From the NCBI RefSeq assembly GCF_027942295.1, contig NZ_CP101416.1, forward strand, positions 2,520,001 to 2,584,000: 64,000 nt of DNA. Direction: 5' to 3'. Positions 8,707-17,373 of this stretch are shown piece after piece (the stretch's first letter is position 1; each line of letters begins with the position of its first letter). The notes beneath the pieces are model-generated. The model saw only the letters and a program-made list of their open reading frames with translations. It was not told the DNA's origin and did not search any database. Position numbers and translations under genes: made by a program. This stretch comes from Pseudanabaena sp. Chao 1811. GTDB taxonomy: Bacteria > Cyanobacteriota > Cyanobacteriia > Pseudanabaenales > Pseudanabaenaceae.

Positions 8707-9813
8707 TTAAAAAGTAACGTCATCGACAAATTCAAGGACTTTATCCATAAACTCATCTGTCAAACATAGAAAATCAGAATATTGTGTTAACTTTACTGGT
8801 CTATTTTCAGTAGACAATAAATTTTCTAAAGGCTTTTTGTCTCTTGCAAATACGCTATCCCATAAATAGAACATCAATTTATCTTTTACTTGTTGAAGAT
8901 TTACAGTATTATTTACTGGTTTAATGAACCACAAACCAATTTGCTTATCTTCTATCCGTCGAATTGATTGATAATTAGACTTGATAAATATATTAATTCC
9001 CAATATATAGTTTTCCCACAATGGTTTCGTAGAGTCTGAATCTTTTTCTGGATTATTGCTAATAAACGCTATTTTTCCGAAATCTTTGGTGCTAGAATAC
9101 AGGGAAACGTATTGCCAATCCCAGCGCCTTTTAAATGCACTATCAAGATAATAAATTGATTCATCTGATGTGTTAATCGTAGCAATAATTGATAGATTGC
9201 TGGGAATATTAATACGCCCCTGCCTCAAAAGATTACAAGCTCTACTTCCATCAAAGTTATGCTCATGTAATTGACTAGCTTTGTTCTCAAAATATTTATC
9301 ATATGTTCTTAAAGCATCATCATTAATATAAATACTTCCATTTTGCTGAATAATTGGCTTTAGCCCCATTACTTCAAGCAATCCAAATAATTCCATATCT
9401 GAAATATCCACCTCATAGCTCGACCATCCATCACTTTCCCGATCAAGCAACTGAAACACAGTCCCAAAAATAGCAGCAGCATTCCCCCGATTCAATTCAT
9501 CAATTACCAACAAAAAATTTTCATCACTACCATCGATTAACGCCTTGTAAGCCATACCCAAAATACGAAGAAAATGCCCTGGGTAAAACTTGTAGATAAT
9601 TGAACCATTTTGAGTTAACGGCAACAACTTCCCCATAAAATCAGCATAAGTATACTCTGGGTGAAATACAGTCTTAATAGTATTTTTCAGAGTTTTCGTA
9701 TCTTCATCGAAAGGGATCAGCAATTCATGGGCTATTTCACGCACTTGATAGCTTTTACCAGTTCCAGGGCTACCAAAAAGAATTTTTTGAATTGGCTTAA
9801 CTTGTTCAGACAT
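8707..9813 (-). CDS. McrB-like AAA+ motor protein
   Basis: A 368-residue AAA+ ATPase/GTPase of the McrB clade, the translocating motor of modification-dependent or LlaJI-type restriction. It has Walker A GSPGTGKS (14-21), HPEYTYADFMGKLLP (51-65) typical of McrB, Walker B LLVIDELNRGN (101-111) and the signature ATINTSDESIYYLDSAFKRR (211-230). The AAA module starts directly at the N-terminus: there is no separate N-terminal DNA-recognition domain as in E. coli McrB. Together with the nuclease gene it forms a two-gene defence unit; no methyltransferase lies beside it. Confidence 0.85.
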   Translation of the reverse strand: MSEQVKPIQKILFGSPGTGKSYQVREIAHELLIPFDEDTKTLKNTIKTVFHPEYTYADFMGKLLPLTQNGSIIYKFYPGHFLRILGMAYKALIDGSDENFLLVIDELNRGNAAAIFGTVFQLLDRESDGWSSYEVDISDMELFGLLEVMGLKPIIQQNGSIYINDDALRTYDKYFENKASQLHEHNFDGSRACNLLRQGRINIPSNLSIIATINTSDESIYYLDSAFKRRWDWQYVSLYSSTKDFGKIAFISNNPEKDSDSTKPLWENYILGINIFIKSNYQSIRRIEDKQIGLWFIKPVNNTVNLQQVKDKLMFYLWDSVFARDKKPLENLLSTENRPVKLTQYSDFLCLTDEFMDKVLEFVDDVTF

Positions 9814-9959
9814 TGAAAAAGACGAAATACTAAACTATTTGCTATTATCTCACGAAATTATTAGGTTGCGTCATGATTTGCGTAAATTAAGACATAAATC
9901 TTCTTTGATTTGATGCTAACTATAGCGATCGCCAAAATCCTCAAACAAAAGGCTAAGTA

Positions 9960-10223
9960 TTACTCACTCTCCCATGATTCCCCATGAATCTCCCTCATAC
10001 AGATCTGCACACCACCTTCCAAATCCAAAAGCGCATCATCCATCGAAGCATATTCATCCTCACCTTCCCAAAATATTCCACCCGACTCAAAAGCACGCAC
10101 AAACCCACTGGAATAACCATCATCTCTCCAGCCAATTTCAATAATTCCATTCTCTCTATTTACCCAACGCGAGATATTGGGATATCTATCCTCAAAAGAT
10201 TTAGGCAAAGATTTCTTAGGCAT
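9960..10223 (-). CDS. Small acidic hypothetical protein
   Basis: An 87-residue soluble protein starting MPKKSLPKSFEDRYPNISRW, then WRDDGYSSGFVRAFESGGIFWEGED and an acidic helix ending GESWESE. Composition is protein-like (even mix, many aromatics and glycines), and the overlapping plus-strand frame is less so. No function is recognised. It is separated from the McrB-like gene by 146 bases and could be a bystander rather than part of the defence unit. Confidence 0.65.
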   Translation of the reverse strand: MPKKSLPKSFEDRYPNISRWVNRENGIIEIGWRDDGYSSGFVRAFESGGIFWEGEDEYASMDDALLDLEGGVQICMREIHGESWESE

Positions 10224-10340
10224 AGATGGATAGTAGTGTTAAAGCTTAAATTATAGGCAAATTATAGGCTTAAAAAGCGATCGCTTGATGTCTGAGAGAA
10301 GTAAAGCGATATAATAACATTGGCTTAGCTTTACACGAAA

Positions 10341-11924
10341 ATGATCGACATTTTTACTGTCATTTTAATTGCCCTTGGCGGATTCGTCATGTTTCTTTCG
10401 ATCAAAGAGACACAACGGATTTTAGATCTACTCAAAGACAGTAAATATCAGAAGCTTTGGTATATTCTCAGAGCATTGATGGTTTTCTTTCTCTTAGGAT
10501 ATTTAGGAGTAATCGTCCTATTTCCCCTCAGAGTGCAGTGGTTAATCTTAGTTCTAACAGGGGTCATCTTCTTCTTTGGTGCTTTATTTGTTTTTATGGT
10601 CGTCAAAATAGGCTTTCTGACGATTCGGGACTTATTGAAAACTAATATTTTAAGATTGCAATTGCAACAAGAAAAGGAAACAGCCGAAGAGATTGCGCGA
10701 ATTAAGTCTGAATTTTTAGCCACTATGAGCCATGAGATTCGTACCCCGATGAATGGTGTGATTGGCATGACAAATCTCTTGCTTGGGACTTATCTTGACT
10801 CAGAGCAGAGGGAATATGTAGAGACCATCAATGCTAGTGGTGAATCACTATTGATGATTATTAACGATATTTTGGACTTCTCAAAAATTGAAGCAGGCAA
10901 GGTTAACTTAGAAGTACAGCCTTTTGAACTGAGAGAATGTCTGGACAGAGTTTTTAGTTTGTTTATCCCTAAATCCAATGAGAAAGGATTAAAACTATAT
11001 TACTTAATTGATGCTAATGTTTCCCAATTTATCGAAGGCGATATTAATCGTTTACAGCAAATTCTGATTAACTTAGTAGGTAATTCGATTAAGTTTACAT
11101 CAGTGGGTGAAGTCGTTGTCAGCGTAACCAAGTATAACGAAGATCAACTCCTCTTCACGATTAAAGATACAGGTATTGGCATTCCTTCTAACAAATTAGA
11201 TAAATTATTTAAGCCATTCTCTCAAGTGGATTCCTCAACCACACGTAAATTTGGTGGTACTGGCTTAGGGTTAGCGATTTCTCAAAATCTTACCAGATTA
11301 ATGGGAGGTGATATCTGGATTGAGAGTACTTTAGGGAAAGGGACAACATTCCTATTTACGATCGCCTATCAACCCGCAGATCAGAAGTTGTTGCCTACAG
11401 ATAGCCATATACCAGTCATTGAGAAACTTCATCTATTAGAGTTAGGCGTAAAGCCTTCTCACGACGATCACTCCTCCAAAACTATTGCTAGTAATGTTCC
11501 CAAATTAGCAGACAGTCTCCCTTTCAAGATTTTACTAGCTGAAGATAATCCCGTAAATCAGAAATTAGCGAATCGTCTTTTTGAAAAGATGGGCTATGAC
11601 ATTGATGTTGCAACTAATGGTATAGAAGTTCTCGAAGCGCTCAATAAAAAGACCTATGATCTCATTTTTATGGATGTACAAATGCCTGAAATGGATGGTT
11701 TAGAGGCGACTAGACAGATTCGCGCTAAGGAGAAATTTGCTCAAACCGATTTAGCAAATCTCGATGTAGTTCCTAAATCCATTCAAATTATTGCGATGAC
11801 TGCCAATGCCATGCAAGGCGATCGCGAAAAATGTCTAGAAGCTGGCATGAATGATTACGTAACCAAGCCTTTTAAAATCGAGCAAATTCAAACCGCGATC
11901 GAGAAATGTGGTCAAAATCTGTGA
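10341..11924 (+). CDS. Membrane-bound hybrid histidine kinase
   Basis: A 527-residue two-component sensor. Three hydrophobic segments (about 4-20, 43-62, 67-90) anchor it with almost no extracytoplasmic loop, so the input may be within the membrane. A short helix leads to HisKA (SHEIRTP, phospho-acceptor His131), HATPase_c (N box [23 protein letters not shown]), then a C-terminal receiver (LAEDNPVNQ, phospho-acceptor in MDVQMPEMDG, TKPF). No HPt domain is present, so a separate phosphotransfer protein is expected. Its promoter must lie in the 117-base gap upstream. Confidence 0.92.
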   Translation: MIDIFTVILIALGGFVMFLSIKETQRILDLLKDSKYQKLWYILRALMVFFLLGYLGVIVLFPLRVQWLILVLTGVIFFFGALFVFMVVKIGFLTIRDLLKTNILRLQLQQEKETAEEIARIKSEFLATMSHEIRTPMNGVIGMTNLLLGTYLDSEQREYVETINASGESLLMIINDILDFSKIEAGKVNLEVQPFELRECLDRVFSLFIPKSNEKGLKLYYLIDANVSQFIEGDINRLQQILINLVGNSIKFTSVGEVVVSVTKYNEDQLLFTIKDTGIGIPSNKLDKLFKPFSQVDSSTTRKFGGTGLGLAISQNLTRLMGGDIWIESTLGKGTTFLFTIAYQPADQKLLPTDSHIPVIEKLHLLELGVKPSHDDHSSKTIASNVPKLADSLPFKILLAEDNPVNQKLANRLFEKMGYDIDVATNGIEVLEALNKKTYDLIFMDVQMPEMDGLEATRQIRAKEKFAQTDLANLDVVPKSIQIIAMTANAMQGDREKCLEAGMNDYVTKPFKIEQIQTAIEKCGQNL

Positions 11925-11954
11925 CGAGACAGTAACGTGCAAAGCGCGTTCTCT

Positions 11955-12806
11955 CTACTGGGAAACAAGAGCGAAACTATTGGCAAACTGATCAAAAGCT
12001 TTAGCCGTTGGACTATTGGGATCACTTTTCGCAGCAGGTTGATAGTAGCGAACGGTATAGAGGAATTTGTCAGCTTCGAGGGTTAAGACTTGCACTTTCC
12101 AATTGTTTGAGGCGATCGCAGTGGTAAATTCCTTTTTCGAGCCAGACTTTGCCCCCTTAACTTTTGCATCAAAGGGAATCGTGACTACATCCTTTGCATT
12201 TTCGGAACCGTCAGAAGCGATCGCTTTAGCATCACTCGGTTGCCTTGCCACAATCGTATAAACCTGCTGGCTTTGTTGCAGCTTTTGGGTGATTTTCTCT
12301 AGGTTATTGTCCTTAGTCAGATCAATTTCTTTGCTAGGCGTAAATATGACTGTACTCGCGCCCGATGGTTCTAAACCCAGATCGATCGCTTTCCAGTCGG
12401 CGGGATAGCGCAAGGTATAACCCGCACCATTGTATTTACCCGTAGTTTCAGGTTTGGCATCCTCAGAGCGACAAATCTCGATTTTGCTAGCATCTTGATT
12501 AGTTTGCAGGATATAGCGAGTATCCTCAGCAACCAAAGCAATTTCAAATCCCTCTTGAGTTGGCGCAACCGTTTGACACAAATCAGTAAGATTCGCAGGT
12601 TGTGGTTTTGCTGACTCCGCCGCGATCGCCACATTTGCCGACAGCTTAAGCTGCGATCGCAAATAACTAATCGCCTTCTCCGTCGCAGGATTAGCCGTTG
12701 GTGCAGTGGTGGGGCTAGGCGATGCATTAGGCGCTGAATTCTGCTGACAACTAGCAACAATCAATGCGATCGCAGCAATTCCGATATAAATTTGAAACTT
12801 TGGCAT
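11955..12806 (-). CDS. Predicted lipoprotein of unknown function
   Basis: A 283-residue protein with a lipoprotein signal peptide: hydrophobic segment 5-18 and lipobox VASC (Cys20), then a Pro/Ala/Ser/Thr-rich linker (about 24-45). The mature part has a segment typical of cyanobacterial PsbP-like or photosystem-associated lipoproteins (YTLRYPADWKAID and later VVTIPFDAKVKG), but the resemblance is weak and no name is given. It would be membrane-tethered outside the cytoplasm. The IS982-type element sits about 80 bases upstream of its start. Confidence 0.7.
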   Translation of the reverse strand: MPKFQIYIGIAAIALIVASCQQNSAPNASPSPTTAPTANPATEKAISYLRSQLKLSANVAIAAESAKPQPANLTDLCQTVAPTQEGFEIALVAEDTRYILQTNQDASKIEICRSEDAKPETTGKYNGAGYTLRYPADWKAIDLGLEPSGASTVIFTPSKEIDLTKDNNLEKITQKLQQSQQVYTIVARQPSDAKAIASDGSENAKDVVTIPFDAKVKGAKSGSKKEFTTAIASNNWKVQVLTLEADKFLYTVRYYQPAAKSDPNSPTAKAFDQFANSFALVSQ

Positions 12807-13368
12807 AACATAAAACGAGATCTAGCACCCATCATAATGCTTAGAGGCAGAAGGGGTGCTTTGCCCCCTTGCTCCTAGCAATAAATTAACCCAAGTTGCT
12901 ACCTATGGTAACAAGAAAAAAATGCTGCTACAAAGGACAAAAGCCGAGTAACAGCAAGAAAAATGAATGATGAAATTGTAGCGATTTATTGCCTCTGTGA
13001 CGATATTCTCCGAGCGATGAATCATCAAGGTGATATACAGCAACAGATGAGTGATGCCGAAGTAATGACTACAGCTATAGTTGCAGTTGTATATTTTTGT
13101 GGAAATTTCGAGAAGGCAAGAAAACAGCTGTCAGAGTCACAATACATGCCAAATATGCTGAGTCGGAGTCGGTTCAATCGCAGACTCTATAGAGTTGAAC
13201 TTGATGTTGTTTGAAGCTTTGGGACAAGCATGGAAACAACTGAACACCGAATCGGTTTACAGCATTGATAGTTTTCCGATCCCCGTTTGTGACAATATTC
13301 GCATATCAAGGTCAAAAATCTATGATGGAAATGAAGAGTATCGAGGCTATCAAGCCAGCAAGAAACGG

Positions 13369-14711
13369 TACTTTTAGAGACTGTCAAGTAAAATGTGTAA
13401 AGTCTAGAAGCTAGACGTGGAGACGATCCTCGAAGAGGATGGCAAAGCGATTAAGAGCAGGTTTCCAATCACGAATCGGCATCGTCCACTTCTTCGAGAT
13501 ATTCCGCATTGCTAAATAAACGAGCTTGAAAGCAGCATCATCAGAGGGAAAAATCTGTTGGGATTTAATCACCTTCCGCAAACTACTGTTCATCGACTCA
13601 ATCGCATTGGTGGTATAAATCGCCCTGCGAATCTCGGTCGGGAAAGCAAAGAAGGGGATAATGTTTGCCCAATGACTGCGCCAAGACTTGGAGATTGATG
13701 GATATTGCTTGTCCCACTTTTCAGCAAAGAGTTCGAGATTAAACTCAGCCTCCGATTCCGTCGCCGCGCTATAAATAGCCTTGAGGTCAGCACAAACTTG
13801 CTTGCGTTGTTGCCAAGGTACAAAAGCGACCGAGTTTCTGACCATGTGGACAATGCATAACTGCACCTGAGTTTTAGGAAATACCGTCTCAATCGCATTA
13901 GGGAAACCAGTCAAGCCATCGACACAGGCAATCAAAATATCTTTGACCCCACGGTTGTGAATTTCGGTGAGTACTGACAACCAGAATTTCGCACCTTCAT
14001 TCGGAGAAATCCACATACCCAGTAATTCCTTGTACCCGTCCATATTCACGCCCAAGGCAAAGTACAAGGATTTGTTAATCACTCTGCCATTGTCTCGGAC
14101 TTTGATGACTAGACAGTCCAGAAAGACGATTGGATAGACTGCTTCAAGGGGACGGTTTTGCCATTGCTTCACCTCGTCAATTACTGCATCTGTAACATTG
14201 GAAATAAGTGTTGGTGATACTTCAACACCATACATTTCTTGCAACTGGGCTTGAATATCCCTGACACTCATACCTCGTGCGTAGAGAGCAATGATCTTTT
14301 CATCTAGTCCTGACAAGCGACTTTGTCCTTTCTTCACCATCTGCGGTTCAAACTCCCCTTGCCGATCTCGGGGGACTGCGATTTCGGCTACGCCAAAGTC
14401 ACCTTGCACTTTTTTCTGGCTATAGCCATTGCGACTGTTAGTTTGTCCTTCTGGTCTTGGTTCATGTTTTCCGTAGCCCAGATGCATGGATAGTTCTGCT
14501 TCCAATGCTCGCTCCACTAATGCGGTCGTCAGTTGCTTCAGAATGCCTCCTTCTCCGAATAGGTCAGGTGGTGTTTTACATTCTTGCAGCAATTCGTCGA
14601 GCAATTCTTTGCGTATATTCATCAGTTTTAGTGTTGGTAATTGTGTGTCTAGATCATCTCTCTGTATATATCCCAGACTTTACACACTTCACTTTACACT
14701 CTCTACTTTTA
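13369..14711 (-). mobile_element. Complete IS256-family element (copy 1) with 8-bp target duplication
   Basis: The element is 13377-14703, 1327 bp, flanked by TACTTTTA (13369-13376 and 14704-14711). The terminal repeats begin GAGACTGTCAAGTAAAATGT and GAGAGTGTAAAGTGAAGTGT and match at about 25 of the first 29 positions. It encodes one intact transposase and so may be active. It is inserted in the IS982-family transposase gene. Confidence 0.93.
13411..14622 (-). CDS. IS256-family (Mutator-type) transposase, intact
   Basis: A 403-residue DDE transposase. The N-terminal region starts [20 protein letters not shown]; then come the family's Arg-rich GHYER-equivalent [29 protein letters not shown] (first catalytic Asp in LDC), [21 protein letters not shown] (second Asp, DGL) and [19 protein letters not shown] (catalytic Glu, family signature). 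The length is normal for the family and there is no frameshift. It differs from the copy at 55351-56562 at residue 45 (Met instead of Thr) and by a few silent changes. Confidence 0.95.
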   Translation of the reverse strand: MNIRKELLDELLQECKTPPDLFGEGGILKQLTTALVERALEAELSMHLGYGKHEPRPEGQTNSRNGYSQKKVQGDFGVAEIAVPRDRQGEFEPQMVKKGQSRLSGLDEKIIALYARGMSVRDIQAQLQEMYGVEVSPTLISNVTDAVIDEVKQWQNRPLEAVYPIVFLDCLVIKVRDNGRVINKSLYFALGVNMDGYKELLGMWISPNEGAKFWLSVLTEIHNRGVKDILIACVDGLTGFPNAIETVFPKTQVQLCIVHMVRNSVAFVPWQQRKQVCADLKAIYSAATESEAEFNLELFAEKWDKQYPSISKSWRSHWANIIPFFAFPTEIRRAIYTTNAIESMNSSLRKVIKSQQIFPSDDAAFKLVYLAMRNISKKWTMPIRDWKPALNRFAILFEDRLHV

Positions 14712-15144
14712 CGGTATTAAAATTCATTTGATGGCGACAGAGTCGGGAGAACCTGTGGAGTTTTTTCTAACTTCAGGCTCATTTGCTGATGTTAGAGGGT
14801 TGAAAGTATTTCCATTTGCTTTACCTGAAGGCTCTGTAGTCTATGCAGATAAAGCTTACAACGATTATGAAGTGGAAGATTTATTGCTTGAAGCCGAGAA
14901 TATCCAGCTCTCAGCTATGCGAAAACGCAATTCAAAACGACCTGTACCTGCCTATGTTCAATTTCTCCAGCACCATAAGCGCAAAGTAATTGAAACCACT
15001 GGCAGTTTGATATCACAACTTTTACCTAAATCGATTCATGCTGTTACTGCCAAGGGATTTGAGCTTAAAGTCATGCTCTTTGTCCTTGCTCTTAGCGTTA
15101 ATCTATGGGTAGCAACTTAGGTTAAATTAACAACTAATCACTAA

Positions 15145-15552
15145 ATGGATATTAAAACATTCGTATTTCCCGCGATCGCTACCATCGGCGCATTGCTCGT
15201 TTATTTTGGATTAGGTATTGGTGTTGGCGTTGCCCGTGTTAAATACAAAATTTCACCACCACAAACCACAGGTAATGAAGACTTCGAGCGGGTTTATCGT
15301 GCCCACCAAAATACCCTTGAGCAGATTGTGATCTTTTTGCCATCCCTATGGCTATTCAGTATTTATGTAAATCCCAACTGGGGCGCAATTTTAGGTGCTG
15401 CTTGGATTGTGGGGCGAATTCTCTATGCTTGGGGCTATTACATTGAAGCCAGTAAACGCGCCCCCGGAAATGCGATCGCCTCTTTAGCTACCCTTGCTTT
15501 GATCTTTGGCACACTCTTTAATCTGGTACGCGGATTACTTTTTGCCAATTAG
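15145..15552 (+). CDS. MAPEG family membrane protein
   Basis: A 135-residue protein with four hydrophobic segments, typical of MAPEG (membrane-associated eicosanoid/glutathione metabolism) proteins; bacterial members can be glutathione transferases or peroxidases. The family signature is ERVYRAHQNTLEQ (about 50-62), where the Arg/Asn/Glu set binds glutathione, plus a later GRILYAWGYY. The IS982-type element ends 22 bases before the start codon, so the native promoter has probably been separated from the gene. Confidence 0.85.
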   Translation: MDIKTFVFPAIATIGALLVYFGLGIGVGVARVKYKISPPQTTGNEDFERVYRAHQNTLEQIVIFLPSLWLFSIYVNPNWGAILGAAWIVGRILYAWGYYIEASKRAPGNAIASLATLALIFGTLFNLVRGLLFAN

Positions 15553-15871
15553 CCCAACTCAATTGTTATTTCGCTCACTACCCCGACGAAATAACAATTG
15601 ATCTTACGTGGAAGGCTGTAAAGCCCTCACCCCTAGCCCCTCTCCCGCAGGAGAGGGAAGAAAATAATATCGGTCTTACTCCCCTTCTCCTGCGGGAGAA
15701 GGGGTTGGGGGATGAGGGTTCCACGTAAAATCAGTAACAATTAAGCCTTGCCATAACGTGAAATCAAAGTATTAACAACAAACCTCTTCAACTTGATGGA
15801 TAGAAGTCTAGAGAATGAAAATGTCATAATCGACTGTGTATTAATACTCAGCGAAATTTGTAATACCAATT
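15553..15871. repeat. Long inverted repeat in a gene-free stretch
   Basis: Within this 319-base gap, 15604-15728 is a large imperfect inverted repeat: TTACGTGGAA at the left end and TTCCACGTAA at the right, enclosing CCCTCACCCCTAGCCCCTCT on one side and a G-rich counterpart on the other, each holding its own small CTCCCGCAGGAG or CTCCTGCGGGAG hairpin. It looks like a non-autonomous cyanobacterial repeat. Nothing coding was seen in the rest. Confidence 0.6.
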
Positions 15872-16393
15872 ATGTCTAAACTTGTCGCGATCGCCGCGAG
15901 CTTATATTTTGTTACTCTTGCTTATTTCGGATTTGTTCCTGCGGCTTCGGCAAATTCCCTTACCCATACCCTAAATTCTGCGATCGCAACACCTATGGCA
16001 CTTTTTTCCTTTTCTGGCACACGCCCCACTAATCTCGGCGTGACAAATGGCAAGCTTCTTGATTGCCCTAATTCCCCTAACTGTGTATCGAGCCAAAGCA
16101 CCGATGCCGAACACAAAATCGCACCCTTGACCTATACAGGCGATCCCGCCAAAGCCTTGGCTGATCTCAAGGCAGTGATCGAGAGCTTGCCCCGCACCAA
16201 AATTATTACCGCCGAAGGTAATTATATTTATGCGGAGTTTACGAGCAAGCTTATGGGCTATGTCGATGACGTGGAGTTTTACTTAAATGCTGACAAGGGC
16301 ATCATTGAGGTGCGCTCCGCCTCACGTCTTGGTCAATCGGATCTAGGCGTAAACCGCGATCGCATTGAAACCATTCGCACCAAATTTGCATAA
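15872..16393 (+). CDS. DUF1499 family exported protein
   Basis: A 173-residue protein with an N-terminal signal peptide (hydrophobic 5-20, cleavage likely after ASA near 28). The DUF1499 domain follows: LLDCPNSPNCVSSQSTD (about 62-78) is the family's signature with two cysteines, then RTKIITAEGNYIYAEFTSKLMGYVDDVEFYL and IEVRSASRLGQSDLGVNRDRIE. The biochemical function of the family is unknown. It ends just before a GC-rich hairpin. Confidence 0.88.
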   Translation: MSKLVAIAASLYFVTLAYFGFVPAASANSLTHTLNSAIATPMALFSFSGTRPTNLGVTNGKLLDCPNSPNCVSSQSTDAEHKIAPLTYTGDPAKALADLKAVIESLPRTKIITAEGNYIYAEFTSKLMGYVDDVEFYLNADKGIIEVRSASRLGQSDLGVNRDRIETIRTKFA

Positions 16394-16399
16394 TAAATC

Positions 16400-16442
16400 C
16401 CACATTTGTGAGGGGCTGCGCTTCGCGCAGCCCCTCACAAAT
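16400..16442. terminator. Hairpin after the DUF1499 gene
   Basis: ATTTGTGAGGGGCTGCGC and GCGCAGCCCCTCACAAAT form a perfect 18-bp stem around TTC(G). A terminator role is likely although the T-run is weak. Confidence 0.65.
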
Positions 16443-16557
16443 AGAGTAATTTGTGTGCTGTTTATTTTTTGTTATCGCGCAAATAACTGATACATATCAT
16501 TCAATCGATACCATTGAGATTTATGATTGTGATTGGTAAAAAATCTAGAGAAAGTTT

Positions 16558-16884
16558 ATGGGAATGGCAGTTGGTTTGGTCGAGGTGTTGGGGCATCCAC
16601 CCGCACTCTCCGTTGCTGACACAATGGTTAAAGCTGCGAAAGTCACTTTTGTGGGCTACGAAAAAGTTAGTGGCGCTCGCCTCACCATCATCATTCGCGG
16701 GCCCGTGGGCGATGTCAAAAGAGCTGTTGAAGCAGGTGTAGAGGCAGCTAAAAAAATTGAAGTTCTAAGTTCTAAGGACAAAGCATTATTCCTTTCCGCA
16801 ACCGTAATTCCTCGTCCCCACGAAAATCTCGAAGCAATTACGAAGACGATGCAGTTTAGTTCGGCTATGGATCAATTCCGCTAA
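16558..16884 (+). CDS. ccmK: Carboxysome shell hexamer protein, CcmK paralogue
   Basis: A 108-residue single-BMC-domain protein that would form hexamers in the carboxysome facet. It carries VGLVEVLGHPPALSVADTMV, VTFVGYEKVSGARLTIIIRG and VIPRPHENLEAI, all diagnostic for CcmK. The pore loop reads KVSGAR instead of the KIGSGR usual in CcmK1/2, and there is a longer segment (KKIEVLSSKDKALFLSA) before the last strand. It stands away from any ccmKLMN operon, so it is a satellite paralogue, perhaps a minor shell component with altered permeability. AGAAAG lies just upstream of the start. An in-frame ATG at 16564 is an alternative. Confidence 0.9.
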   Translation: MGMAVGLVEVLGHPPALSVADTMVKAAKVTFVGYEKVSGARLTIIIRGPVGDVKRAVEAGVEAAKKIEVLSSKDKALFLSATVIPRPHENLEAITKTMQFSSAMDQFR

Positions 16885-16935
16885 TCAAGGAAAAAGTTAA
16901 AAGGACAAAGAAAAAAAGAAGAATTAGATCAAATA

Positions 16936-17373
16936 ATGAAAATTTTGGTTCTGCATGGGCCAAACCTCAATATGTTGGGCTTACGGGAGCCAGAGGTATA
17001 TGGCAGCACCACATTAGCGCAAATTAACGATCGTCTAACTCAGGACGCGACAGAGTTAGGCGCAGAATTAACATTTTTGCAATCCAACCATGAGGGTGTT
17101 CTGATCGATACAATTCATGCTGCGTTTCAAGTGCAACAGGGGATTTTGATTAATCCGGGGGGCTTAACCCATACCAGTGTGGCGCTCAGAGATGCGATCG
17201 CCTCGGTGAATATACCTACCGTAGAAGTGCATTTAAGTAATATTCATAAACGCGAAGAATTTCGTCACCATTCGTTTATTGCTCCTATTGCGATCGGTCA
17301 GATTAGTGGCTTTGGCGCAGAGAGCTATCGCTTAGGACTTAGAGCACTAGTGACGCATATATCAAAGTTATGA
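16936..17373 (+). CDS. aroQ: 3-dehydroquinate dehydratase, type II
   Basis: A 145-residue enzyme for the third step of the shikimate pathway, 3-dehydroquinate to 3-dehydroshikimate, cytoplasmic and dodecameric in the family. It has [18 protein letters not shown] (5-22, with the catalytic Tyr and Arg lid), SNHEG (about 50-54), [19 protein letters not shown] and [18 protein letters not shown] (catalytic His and lid). The length is typical. It overlaps the next gene by four bases (ATGA), indicating translational coupling. Confidence 0.96.
   Translation: MKILVLHGPNLNMLGLREPEVYGSTTLAQINDRLTQDATELGAELTFLQSNHEGVLIDTIHAAFQVQQGILINPGGLTHTSVALRDAIASVNIPTVEVHLSNIHKREEFRHHSFIAPIAIGQISGFGAESYRLGLRALVTHISKL

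Larger units (their letters stand above)
12963..15120 (+). pseudogene. IS982-family transposase, frameshifted and interrupted
   Basis: The N-terminal frame (12963-13214) starts MNDEIVAIYCLCDDILRAM and reads into SRSRFNRRLYR, typical of IS982 transposases. The frame then shifts near 13190, continuing as LNLMLFEALGQAWKQL with the catalytic-core start YSIDSFPIPV. The IS256 insertion cuts the gene after KKRYF at 13376. Removing that insertion with one target copy joins it in frame to YGIKIHLMATESGEPVEFF and the rest to 15120 (DKAYNDYEVEDLL, then RPVPAYVQFLQHHKRK). Two lesions make the enzyme non-functional. Confidence 0.88.
12882..15129 (+). mobile_element. IS982-family element, interrupted by an IS256-family element
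   Basis: The element spans 12889-15122, flanked by a 7-bp target duplication TAAATTA (12882-12888 and 15123-15129). The terminal repeats are imperfect, ACCCAAGTTGCTACCTATGG against ACCTAAGTTGCTACCCATAG (17 of 20). Without the nested insertion it would be about 0.9 kb, usual for IS982. The left end is shared with the MITE at 40414-40555. The right end lies only 22 bases before the MAPEG start codon. Confidence 0.85.

Noticed and set aside
9984-10256. 90-codon plus-strand frame opposite the small acidic protein
   Set aside because: The minus-strand frame has more protein-like composition and a normal start; the plus frame is rich in Ile, Ser and Thr without pattern.
11955-12806. Naming the lipoprotein as a PsbP or CyanoP homologue
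   Set aside because: Only a short YTLRYPADW-like stretch fits; the rest is not close enough for a name.
16514-16741. 75-codon frame overlapping the start of ccmK
   Set aside because: It is out of frame with a full BMC domain and resembles no protein.
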